Positions 1 to 6,340 of a stretch of 6,524 bases of DNA are shown here, piece by piece (within the stretch, counting starts at the first letter, position 1; every line of letters starts with the position of its first letter). Source of the DNA: Peptostreptococcaceae bacterium (GTDB lineage: Bacteria > Bacillota_A > Clostridia > Peptostreptococcales > Anaerovoracaceae); NCBI GenBank assembly GCA_016650135.1, contig JAENWH010000111.1:1-6524 (forward strand), read 5' to 3'. The notes beneath the pieces are model-generated. The model saw only the letters and a list, made by a program, of their open reading frames with translations. It did no database searches and was not told where the DNA came from. Both the position numbers and the translations under genes were made by a program.

Positions 1-878
1 GAATAGGAAAACGCTTCTAACTCTTTGTTCACAGATTCAAGCTGAGCCGTTCTCTCAGTGACGCGAGATTCCAATTGGTTGTTGAGCTCTTCTGTTTTTT
101 TCCGTTCAATAAAAAGCTCTTTATTGGCGATGTCTAACTCCAATGCACGCTTCTCTTTCTCTTTGTTTTGAAAAACAAGTTCTTTATTAGCAATGATTAA
201 TTCCGCTGTTTTTTGTTGAACGATTGATTCAAAATTGTTTTTAAAATCAATAAGCTCGTTTTCATATTTTTTCAATGCAGAAATTCCCCTTGCAGCGGCG
301 AACACTCCGATTATTTGACTTTCATTGTCTTTATACACGGGTGCATTATATGAAACAGGAATAGATGATCCATTGATATGTTTGAGATAAAGTTCATAAT
401 CAACGACCTTGCCAACATCAAAGACTTGTTTATATCCAGCGCGAGCCTTGTCAGGCTCGGTAAAGTATTCTGAAAAGCACGTGCCGATTATCTTTTCTCT
501 AGGAAGCCCTGTAGCCTTTTCAGTTGCAGAATTGACATCTATTATTATACCATCCGGTCCTATCATTACGAGGGAGTCAATGATTGTTTCAAGCAAGTTG
601 CGGTTATATTCCCACCCCTTATTTGCTTTTTCTTCTTGAACTTCTTTTGCAAATATTAAAGTTTGTTCATTAACCCCATTTCGTATAAAACTAGGAGGAG
701 GAACTTCTTTATGCACAGGTATACTGTGAGTAAGTAATTCTTCTATTTTATTCGCCAATACACCATGTTGCTTTGCATGTTCTTCTGCACATATTGCTTC
801 CACAGCTTTTCTAAAATTAACACTGTCATTAATCAATCCATATTTAATCAAATCACAGAGAAGATCAGTTCTTGCCAT
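1..878 (-). CDS. PAS-domain sensor histidine kinase with AAA+ ATPase-like N-terminus (partial, runs off left edge)
   Basis: The frame is open from an ATG at 878 to the window edge (292 codons plus two bases). A ribosome site TGGAGGT (893-887) sits 8 bases upstream. Residues 1 to about 80 begin MARTDLLCDLIKYG, followed by FRKAVEAICAEEHAKQH. I recognise this pattern from the N-terminal domain of a group of clostridial AAA+ ATPases; that is from memory, not from a search. Residues 92-205 form a PAS domain (IIDSLVMIGPDGMIIDVNSA, then GVFAAARGIS). Residues 205-285 are a charged coiled coil with repeated ANKEL units. The end, ERTAQLESVNKELEAFSYS, is the lead-in to a HisKA H-box; the phospho-accepting His and the ATPase domain lie outside the window. 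By family, the product would be a cytoplasmic two-component kinase. No membrane segment is visible in this part. The gene probably shares the promoter of the Xre gene, which ends 33 bases upstream. The PAS-kinase assignment is firm; the origin of the N-terminus is less certain. Confidence 0.85.
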   Translation of the reverse strand, partial: MARTDLLCDLIKYGLINDSVNFRKAVEAICAEEHAKQHGVLANKIEELLTHSIPVHKEVPPPSFIRNGVNEQTLIFAKEVQEEKANKGWEYNRNLLETIIDSLVMIGPDGIIIDVNSATEKATGLPREKIIGTCFSEYFTEPDKARAGYKQVFDVGKVVDYELYLKHINGSSIPVSYNAPVYKDNESQIIGVFAAARGISALKKYENELIDFKNNFESIVQQKTAELIIANKELVFQNKEKEKRALELDIANKELFIERKKTEELNNQLESRVTERTAQLESVNKELEAFSY

Positions 879-911
879 TTTAACATACCTCCATTACTAA
901 TCAATTTTATA

Positions 912-1109
912 TTATAATAATTTTTCTACTACTATACAATTTTTTTCACAAAAATCACCAAAAGATTTCATCGCTAGTTTACTTGGATTCACCTTATTGT
1001 TTTCCCATCTGTTAACCGTGCTGAAACTTACGCCCAGTGCATCTGCCAAATGAGATTGACTAAGATTTAATTTTTTTCGCACTTTTTTTACAACTTCTGA
1101 AAATTCCAT
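912..1109 (-). CDS. Xre/Cro-family helix-turn-helix transcriptional regulator, 65 aa
   Basis: This 65-residue protein is almost entirely a HTH_3 (Xre/Cro) domain. The helix-turn-helix spans about residues 16-36 (LSQSHLADALGVSFSTVNRWE), including the usual SQ..LA..LGVS..TV.RWE pattern. The last 25 residues are a short helical tail that may support dimerisation. The ATG at 1109 is preceded by AGGAGGT with a 6-base spacer, so the start is well supported. A good promoter and two operator-like repeats lie immediately upstream, which suggests the protein represses its own gene and, by read-through, the histidine kinase 33 bases downstream. It lacks the C-terminal peptidase domain of LexA/CI-type phage repressors, so induction by self-cleavage is unlikely. 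Whether it belongs to the kinase locus, to a lost AAA+ ATPase system, or to the mobile element is not settled. Confidence 0.9.
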   Translation of the reverse strand: MEFSEVVKKVRKKLNLSQSHLADALGVSFSTVNRWENNKVNPSKLAMKSFGDFCEKNCIVVEKLL

Positions 1110-1125
1110 CTACATACCTCCTGTA

Positions 1126-1158
1126 TAGCATATGATATGTCATTTTAGCATACGCTAT
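1126..1158. promoter_or_regulatory. Two operator-like repeats in the Xre promoter
   Basis: TAGCATATGATAT (1126-1138) and TAGCATACGCTAT (1146-1158) start exactly 20 bases apart, about two helical turns. The core of the second copy, TAGCATACGCTA, is nearly palindromic; the first is the same pattern with a weaker right half. One copy overlaps the -10 box and spacer of the promoter, and the other falls around the expected transcription start. This is the layout expected for binding and autorepression by the small Xre protein. Binding is inferred. Confidence 0.65.
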
Positions 1159-1170
1159 ATAAAAAGGCAA
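1142..1170 (-). promoter_or_regulatory. Sigma-A-type promoter of the Xre-kinase unit
   Basis: On the minus strand the -35 box TTGCCT (1170-1165) and the -10 box TAAAAT (1147-1142) are separated by exactly 17 bases. They point into the Xre gene, whose ATG is 33 bases beyond the -10 box. The -10 matches the consensus at 5 of 6 positions and the -35 at 4 of 6. This is a sequence prediction only. Confidence 0.7.
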
Positions 1171-1184
1171 TGGTTTTTAAAACT

Positions 1185-2747
1185 TTACATATCAATCTCC
1201 ATACCGGATTTAAATGCTACGGTGACTTTCTCATCATGAACCGTAATCTTTTCTATTAGCTTACGAACTATCTGTTCGTCGTACTCTTGTATAGTGTCTT
1301 TCTGTTCTTTGAGGAATTTTGTCATTTCGGCTATTCTCTGTTTCTGACTTTCAAAACCCGCATTCTTAGCCAGAGCAGCCTCCTTCTCATCTCGAAGCCT
1401 ATAAAGCTCATTGGCAAGAATGGAGTAATCTTGATTATTATTTGCCAGCTTGAGTAATTCTTTCTGTAGCTGTTCTAACTTCTGGTTAGCAAGTTCAACC
1501 TCACAGCTATTGCCTTGGCTCATGACAACTACACTGTTGCGGTTAAGAACGTCTATGAACTGTGTCTTAGATTCAAACACCTTATTTACTGCCTGTACCA
1601 CAGCATTCTTTAGGTATTCTTCTCCTATGGTTCGCGCAGAACAATCCACTTCTGTTTTGTCAAGTCTACTCGCACAACGCCATACAATGGATTTACATCC
1701 ATGATTGTTCCAGTGAATTCTTCTAAAAATATCCCCGCAATGTCCACAGACTACTATGGTAGAAAGTGCATATTTACTACTGTAAACTCGTTTCTTTCCA
1801 CTTTTTCCACTGTGAATATTTCTCCTGCGTTCCATTTCCTCCTGTACCTGCATATACAAATCTCGTGGGATAATTGCCTCGTGGTTATTCTCAACATAAT
1901 ACTGAGGAACAATACCATCGTTCTTCACTCGCTTTTTGGTGAGGAAATCCACCGTATAGGTTTTCTGCAAAAGAGCATCCCCGATATATTTTTCGTTTTG
2001 GAGCATCTTTTTGATGGTTTCTGGTCTCCACTTTTCTTTTCCGGCAGAGGTCAAAATATTACTTGCCATCAACCCTCGTGCTATTTCTATCAGACTTGAT
2101 CCTTGCAAATATTCACGATAAATTCGTTTTACCACCTCTGCACCCTCCGGTTCAATAATTAAATGGCCCTTATCATCCTTAGTATAGCCTAGAAATCGGT
2201 TGTGGTTGATTTGAACAATTCCTTGCTGATAGCGATACTGCAATCCCAGTTTGACGTTCTGGCTCAGTGACTGGCTTTCCTGTTGAGCAAGTGATGCCAT
2301 AATGGTAAGTAACACTTCTCCTTTGGCATCCATTGTATTAATAGATTCCTTCTCGAAATAAACAGGAATATTTTTATCTTTCAGCTGACGGATATATTTT
2401 AGGCAGTCCAGAGTGTTTCTTGCAAACCTGCTTATGGACTTGGTCACTATCATATCAATATGGCCTGCCATACATTCATCAATCATAAGATTGAATTTTT
2501 CACGCTTTTTTGTATTGGTGCCGGAGATACCATCATCAGCATATATCCCACCAAGTTCCCATTCAGTATTTTTATTAATCAGTTCTGTATAATGTTCAAT
2601 TTGTGTAGCGTAACTAGTGGCTTGCTCATCGCTGTCTGTAGAAACACGGCAGTAGGCGACCACCCTAAGCTTTGGCCTCTGGGCTTCTGATATCGTATTG
2701 CCAATTCTTGTTCTAGCTGGAATGACTGTAATATTTCTCGCTTCCAT
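1185..2747 (-). CDS. Large serine recombinase (second, downstream copy), 520 aa
   Basis: This is a site-specific integrase/excisionase of the large serine family, which cuts both DNA partners through a serine-DNA bond and rotates the ends. Residues 27-170 are the resolvase-type catalytic domain: AYCRVST carries the nucleophile Ser36 with Arg34, and SISRFARN carries Arg107 and Arg110. Residues about 185-305 are the Recombinase domain ([14 protein letters not shown], then [12 protein letters not shown]). A zinc ribbon follows with Cys334, Cys337, Cys358 and Cys369. Residues about 415-490 form a coiled coil, and the protein ends in a short basic/beta segment. The length is normal and every catalytic residue is present, so it should be active. 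The ATG at 2747 lies one base after the stop of the preceding gene, and its GAGGTG ribosome site is inside that gene's end, which points to translational coupling. The gene ends about 15 bases from the Xre promoter, so an attachment site may lie just beyond it. Confidence 0.95.
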   Translation of the reverse strand: MEARNITVIPARTRIGNTISEAQRPKLRVVAYCRVSTDSDEQATSYATQIEHYTELINKNTEWELGGIYADDGISGTNTKKREKFNLMIDECMAGHIDMIVTKSISRFARNTLDCLKYIRQLKDKNIPVYFEKESINTMDAKGEVLLTIMASLAQQESQSLSQNVKLGLQYRYQQGIVQINHNRFLGYTKDDKGHLIIEPEGAEVVKRIYREYLQGSSLIEIARGLMASNILTSAGKEKWRPETIKKMLQNEKYIGDALLQKTYTVDFLTKKRVKNDGIVPQYYVENNHEAIIPRDLYMQVQEEMERRRNIHSGKSGKKRVYSSKYALSTIVVCGHCGDIFRRIHWNNHGCKSIVWRCASRLDKTEVDCSARTIGEEYLKNAVVQAVNKVFESKTQFIDVLNRNSVVVMSQGNSCEVELANQKLEQLQKELLKLANNNQDYSILANELYRLRDEKEAALAKNAGFESQKQRIAEMTKFLKEQKDTIQEYDEQIVRKLIEKITVHDEKVTVAFKSGMEIDM

Positions 2748-2748
2748 G

Positions 2749-3183
2749 TTAATTCACCTCTCTTTCTATCAGACTATATGCAAATTCAGCCTGCTTGTAC
2801 GGATCTTGGAATTTAACCTCCAACGGCCTTATCCAAAACTTAAGTGTGGCAGAAGGGACATCCAATGCAGGTGGCTCAGTTGATTCTTCATCACGAACTC
2901 TTCCCAGTGCCACTGCTCTCTGGTGACGCTCCTCTTGCACCGTATCAAATAAATCTCTACCAATAATGGCAGGATAATACTTCGTTCCAAGATACTTTTT
3001 ATTTTCAAGCATTCTTGAAGCTGTTCCATGCCATGTATTGATACCTGCCTTGGCGACTGCGTTTTGCAGACTATCGCCGGACAGATAGTTTGCATACAAC
3101 TGTCTAACTTGCTTGGCCCTGATTTCATCAATTACTGCTTTGCCATCTTCTATTACATAACCATAGGGTATATGTGCTGCCAT
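2749..3183 (-). CDS. Stand-alone recombinase-domain protein without catalytic domain, 144 aa
   Basis: The protein starts [19 protein letters not shown] and matches the DNA-binding Recombinase domain of large serine recombinases from its first residues: the IPYGY entry, a [11 protein letters not shown] helix, [20 protein letters not shown], then DLFDTVQEE at about residues 78-86. The serine catalytic domain and the zinc ribbon are both absent. The tail (about residues 115-144, [20 protein letters not shown]) is a distinct C-terminal segment. The frame has a clean start, no stops and a tight fit between its neighbours: its ATG follows the upstream stop directly (TAAATG), with AAAGGATGG as ribosome site. 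This argues for a selected gene rather than decay. From memory, similar short proteins recur beside paired serine recombinases in Clostridia. It may be an accessory DNA-binding or directionality partner; that role is inferred. Confidence 0.85.
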   Translation of the reverse strand: MAAHIPYGYVIEDGKAVIDEIRAKQVRQLYANYLSGDSLQNAVAKAGINTWHGTASRMLENKKYLGTKYYPAIIGRDLFDTVQEERHQRAVALGRVRDEESTEPPALDVPSATLKFWIRPLEVKFQDPYKQAEFAYSLIEREVN

Positions 3184-4749
3184 TTAGTTCACCATCCTTT
3201 CTCTTAGGGTAATACCACATTTCATATGAAGTCCAATCTCATCTCTTGAATATATAATAATGTTTTCTATAAACTGCTCAAAGATGGCATCTTCAAATTC
3301 CATAATCTTCGGCTTCTTAGAGATATAATGAATAAGGGCATCTAGTTCCGCTAGTTGCTCATGATTCTCCGTGACAGAACTTTCAAGACGTTTTTTCTCC
3401 TGCTTAAGCATTTCTGCCTCTGCCGCAATATCCGACAATTCTTTTATAAAAAGAGCTGCATCCAGAAACCCTTTCCCCACAAGTCCTGTTATGACTCGTT
3501 TGCGATCTGCATTTTTTCCTATGCGTTCATTCAAATCAGCAATTGCTGTAATCCTACTTTCACCGCTCATTGCTTTCAATCCAAGTTGTAAGGGTTTCAG
3601 TACTGACTTATAGCCAAACCTAAGCTTATTCATCATGAGCACAAATGCTTTTTGAATGCTTTCTTCTCTAATGTATTTCATGGAACATTCGTCTTTATGC
3701 TCGATGTGTGTTTGGCAAGTCCATGCAATATAAGAGTCCTTTGCAGTATAATGCGTTCTTCTCTTGAAATGTCCTCCGCAATTTCCGCAGATGATTTTAC
3801 CAGACAGCACATATCTATTCAAATATTTTGAACTGCCCTTGTCAATGTTCTTCTCACTGCCACGCTGTCTGATAACCGCCTGCACCGCATCAAAATCTTT
3901 GTGGCAAACAATAGCTTCATGATGGTTTGGTACAAAATACTGATCTTGTTGACCATAATTTGTATGGCGGTTGAACTGACTGTCTGTGTAAGTTTTTTGA
4001 AAAAGAACATCTCCAGTGTATTTTTCATTGGATAAAATTCCTCTGACTGATGTTCCAGTCCACTTTCCACCTTTTCTTGTAGGTGCTTTGCCTTCATTCA
4101 ATTCTCTGGCAATGGTATAGCAGCCTTTTCCGGCAAGTGTCTCTTTGAAAATGCCTCGCACGATTTCCGCTTCTTCCGGGATAATTTCCATTTTCCCATC
4201 GATATTAGCATAACCATATGGAGGATAAGATATTTTAAATGTACCTTTCTTAAAACGTGCTTGTATACCCCACTTTTCATTTTGTGAGATTGAAGTAGAT
4301 TCATCTTGCGCCATACTGCTTAAGATAGAAAGAATTAACTCGCTCTCCATCGATTGCGTATTTAAGTTTTCCTTCTCAAAATATAAAAATATTCCAAGGC
4401 TTATCAGCTTTCGAACCATTTCCAAACAATCCAGTGTATTCCTTGCAAACCTACTGACTGATTTAGTAATAATAAAATCAATCTGTTTTAATTCACAGGC
4501 AGTAAGCATTGCTTGCAAGCCTTTACGCTTTTCTTTCTTGGTACCAGATATGCCTTCGTCATAATACAGTCCAGCAAACTCCCATTCAGGATTTGCTTTT
4601 ATATATTTTTCATAATGTTCCTTTTGAGCAGTCAAGCTTTCAAGTTGTTCTTCACTGGCAGTTGAAACACGGCAATAAGCTGCTACACGCAATTTTTTCT
4701 GAACAAGGCAATTAGCAGATGTTGGTTCGATTTTCGTTATCCTTTTCAT
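3184..4749 (-). CDS. Large serine recombinase (first, upstream copy), 521 aa
   Basis: This is a large serine recombinase with the full domain set. The catalytic domain covers residues 20-165: AYCRVST with nucleophile Ser29 and Arg27, and SVSRFARN with Arg100 and Arg103. The Recombinase domain covers about 175-295 (ISYPPYGY, then NEKYTGDVLFQKTY and NHHEAIV). The zinc ribbon uses Cys321, Cys324, Cys345 and Cys355. A coiled coil lies at about 435-475, and the C-terminal segment ends GITLRERMVN. I place the start at the ATG at 4749 because AAAGGAGG (4766-4759) stands 9 bases upstream. An ATG nine codons earlier would put that ribosome site inside the gene. It shares domain layout and many motifs with the downstream copy but differs widely in sequence, so the two are old paralogues and not a recent duplication. 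Both may be needed as a heteromeric integrase, or they may serve different reactions. Confidence 0.95.
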   Translation of the reverse strand: MKRITKIEPTSANCLVQKKLRVAAYCRVSTASEEQLESLTAQKEHYEKYIKANPEWEFAGLYYDEGISGTKKEKRKGLQAMLTACELKQIDFIITKSVSRFARNTLDCLEMVRKLISLGIFLYFEKENLNTQSMESELILSILSSMAQDESTSISQNEKWGIQARFKKGTFKISYPPYGYANIDGKMEIIPEEAEIVRGIFKETLAGKGCYTIARELNEGKAPTRKGGKWTGTSVRGILSNEKYTGDVLFQKTYTDSQFNRHTNYGQQDQYFVPNHHEAIVCHKDFDAVQAVIRQRGSEKNIDKGSSKYLNRYVLSGKIICGNCGGHFKRRTHYTAKDSYIAWTCQTHIEHKDECSMKYIREESIQKAFVLMMNKLRFGYKSVLKPLQLGLKAMSGESRITAIADLNERIGKNADRKRVITGLVGKGFLDAALFIKELSDIAAEAEMLKQEKKRLESSVTENHEQLAELDALIHYISKKPKIMEFEDAIFEQFIENIIIYSRDEIGLHMKCGITLRERMVN

Positions 4750-4758
4750 CAACTCGCT

Positions 4759-4766
4759 CCTCCTTT
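4759..4766 (-). promoter_or_regulatory. Ribosome binding site that sets the start of the 521-aa recombinase
   Basis: AAAGGAGG on the minus strand, 9 bases before the ATG at 4749. It decides between that ATG and the ATG at 4776, which has no comparable site. Confidence 0.8.
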
Positions 4767-4810
4767 CGTAGGTCACATATTACCTCTGAACCACCTATAT
4801 AGCAACGATA

Positions 4811-5026
4811 TTAAGACATAATCTCAACCAAATTTGGAGAAAAATACTCACGATTTAATTTTGTTATTTTGTTTAATTCATCCTCGGTAATAAGACCCTT
4901 TTCAAGTAACTTTTTTGTCATCTGCTCCGCTCTAATATAATCGTATTCACGTTGCAACTGTTCATTTGTTTTCTTCTTTACTTCACTTGGCAAACTATAA
5001 TTGCCATCTATTCTTGTTACATTCAT
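4811..5026 (-). CDS. SHOCT-like small protein upstream of the recombinases, 71 aa
   Basis: A 71-residue, charged, mostly helical protein. Residues about 33-54 (AEQMTKKLLEKGLITEDELN) match the SHOCT pattern of a short C-terminal helical hairpin: a hydrophobic helix, LLEKGLIT, then EDEL. By family knowledge, SHOCT motifs are oligomerisation or tethering modules, and short SHOCT proteins are often found next to phage-type serine recombinases. The ATG at 5026 is preferred because AGGAGGTG (5040-5033) sits 6 bases before it; a GTG at 5035 would overlap the ribosome site itself. No signal peptide, cysteines or DNA-binding motif is visible. The gene is 61 bases upstream of the first recombinase and is probably co-transcribed with it. 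A role as recombination directionality factor or regulator is possible but cannot be shown from sequence. Confidence 0.8.
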   Translation of the reverse strand: MNVTRIDGNYSLPSEVKKKTNEQLQREYDYIRAEQMTKKLLEKGLITEDELNKITKLNREYFSPNLVEIMS

Positions 5027-5032
5027 AGAAAA

Positions 5033-5040
5033 CACCTCCT
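5033..5040 (-). promoter_or_regulatory. Ribosome binding site of the SHOCT-like gene
   Basis: A near-perfect AGGAGGTG on the minus strand, spaced 6 bases from the ATG at 5026. It fixes that ATG as the start over the overlapping GTG at 5035. Confidence 0.85.
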
Positions 5041-5089
5041 ACCTAGTAGCCACGGTAAGAGGCGAAATCTGACGTTTTTATATAATTTG

Positions 5090-5881
5090 TTAATCCTTTT
5101 GATAGAAATCACACGTATAACCATCTGCGCGAAGGAGCAGTCCTTTTGCCCAGGGCGGAACTCTGCACATCTGCTTGCATACTGCTTCAAGTGACATTTT
5201 GGGATCTGCTTCTATGATAATTTCATCATGAACATGGGCCACAATACTGCAGCAGTGAAGTGTTTGCATTGCATACATTAAAATATCACGTGAGGTTGCC
5301 TGCACGATGTTTTCCACAAATTTTGGTCCATAGCTCTCAAGACGTTCCCATTTCTTTGTACTACCAATACCTTCATAGGTAACAGACTCGCCACCGAATC
5401 TATTTTCTCCCATACGTGGTTTTACATAGGAAAGCCGTCTTCCAGACGGTAGTTCAATAAATAGCATTCCGCTTTGGTAAATAAATTTAATTCCGTGACT
5501 CTCTATAGGCTTTTTTTCTTTCATACATCTCTTAACCGCATGATCTACATCCCACCAAAGCTTTACAATATTTGAATTGGACTGCCGCCAAGTAGTAACA
5601 AGTGGCTTAAGTTCTTCTTCAAGTCCCATTTCCAAAGCACCCATAGCTTTTAATGCTCCAACTGAACCACCGTACCCGAGTGCCAGTTCTGCAATTTTGC
5701 CTTTTTGCCTTAGTTCTCCATTGACACCATGTTTTTCAACAGGCACTTTAAACATCTGACTTGCGGATACACAATAAATATCACCACCGCTTGCAAAGAC
5801 ATCTGATCGCCATTTTTCACCCGCAAACCAAGCAATCACACGAGCCTCTATTGCAGAAAAATCCGCCACAATAACGACAAT
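5090..5881 (-). pseudogene. Phage-type family A DNA polymerase, C-terminal polymerase domain only
   Basis: This is the palm/fingers part of a phage DNA polymerase I. Numbering from the GTG at 5869, motif A is DFSAIEARV (catalytic Asp at residue 3). Motif B is RQKGKIAELALGYG (Arg54, Lys58, Tyr66). Motif C is VHDEI (catalytic Asp215). All three are intact and the C-terminus (TCDFYQKD) looks natural. The family is typically around 650 residues; here the exonuclease-like and thumb regions are missing. The frame hits a stop at 5884-5882, a few codons before motif A, and the GTG has no ribosome site, so this is a truncated gene. It would have served replication of a prophage or related element. The break lies at about 5881, where an unrelated reading frame begins. 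Downstream, the SHOCT-recombinase operon starts within about 65 bases, although phage genomes normally carry many genes between replication and integration modules. Confidence 0.88.
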
Positions 5882-6022
5882 TTATATTGGGTATACCAGC
5901 GGTCCCAAACATCAATCATAGCAATAATATTATCATCAGTAGAAAGGATATTTTCAAAGATATGAATAGCCTCATTATTACCACTAAATTTCTTATAGAA
6001 GGTCATTAAATTTCTTTGCCAT
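5848..6022 (-). pseudogene. Frameshifted small gene remnant of unknown function fused to the polymerase junction
   Basis: AGGGGG (6035-6030) stands 7 bases before an ATG at 6022, which gives only MAKKFNDLL and a stop. A second frame, open across the same place, reads FYKKFSGNNEAIHIFENILS, then TDDNIIAMIDVWDRWYTQYK. It runs into out-of-frame polymerase DNA and stops at 5848. One extra T in the CTTCTAT run at about 6001-5995 would explain the split, since removing it joins MAKKFND to LYKKFSGNN in one frame. The protein is acidic and helical with a Trp-rich end, and I do not recognise its family. It appears to have lost its 3' end in the same event that removed the 5' part of the polymerase. Confidence 0.5.
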
Positions 6023-6202
6023 ATTATTGCCCCCTTTTCTTTTTATTGTTAATTTCAGTTAACTGTTTTTGGTTAACTTGTTTAATACAAAAACAGCTCT
6101 TGTAATACACACTGTCAATAGTTATTATATTACCAATTTACTTCACTTGAGCCGTTCGCTTTGGCATCAAAACATTTGAATAGAACTGCTACTTCTAAAA
6201 TT
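6023..6202. other. Gene-free stretch with short repeats upstream of the remnant gene
   Basis: There is no coding frame of note. The stretch holds a perfect 9-bp inverted repeat, two GTTAAC hexamers plus one GTTAAT (6058-6063, 6072-6077 and 6048-6053), and a TTGACA (minus strand, 6118-6113) that could be a -35 box for the remnant gene at 6022. I see no well-spaced -10 box for it. This may be the old promoter region of that gene. Confidence 0.4.
6063..6096. repeat. Perfect 9-bp inverted repeat
   Basis: CTGTTTTTG (6063-6071) and CAAAAACAG (6088-6096) are exact reverse complements around a 16-base loop. The arms are AT-rich and no T-run follows on either strand, so a terminator is unlikely. Use as an operator is possible. 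Confidence 0.5.
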
Positions 6203-6278
6203 AGGGTTGTATAATTTTTGGTGTTGGTGATGAAATTAGGTTTTCATCGTCACATCATTTTTTTCAAAAAAACAAAGA

Positions 6279-6340
6279 CATGAGGCCCTTTTTCCTTTGG
6301 AATTAAAGTGTAAATCCAAAATAATAGGAGGGACCTCATG
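6279..6340 (+). promoter_or_regulatory. Hairpin covering the transposase ribosome site and start codon
   Basis: CATGAGG (6279-6285) pairs with CCTCATG (6334-6340), which contains the ATG. CCC pairs with the GGG of the ribosome site AGGAGGG, and TTTGGA pairs with TCCAAA nearer the loop. In an mRNA that includes the left arm, the ribosome site and start codon would be buried. By established knowledge of insertion sequences, such hairpins stop outside transcripts from raising transposase levels. A native promoter would have to start downstream of the left arm to escape this. Confidence 0.6.

Noticed and set aside
409..639. Plus-strand open frame of 76 codons
   Set aside because: It lies inside the PAS part of the minus-strand kinase gene, has no ribosome site and no recognisable domain.
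1160..1185. Possible terminator after the recombinase operon
   Set aside because: The A-run and T-run around GGCAATGG do not form a GC stem; only A-T arms pair.
1450..2099. Two plus-strand open frames opposite the downstream recombinase
   Set aside because: Antisense to an intact recombinase with all motifs; the translations are low-complexity and unlike any family.
2829..3131. Minus-strand 100-codon frame overlapping the 144-aa gene
   Set aside because: Different frame of a gene whose own frame matches the recombinase domain; no ribosome site at its start.
2749..3183. The 144-aa gene as a decayed fragment of a full recombinase
   Set aside because: Clean start and stop, its own ribosome site, exact 0 and 1 base junctions and a distinct C-terminal tail fit a stand-alone gene better.
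3819..4304. Two minus-strand frames inside the 521-aa recombinase
   Set aside because: They lie in another frame within the Recombinase-domain and zinc-ribbon coding region and resemble nothing known.
5070..5093. Possible promoter TTAACA with a weak -10 ahead of the SHOCT-like gene
   Set aside because: No acceptable -10 box at 16-18 bases; the AT-rich tract at 5078-5086 is too close to the -35 candidate.
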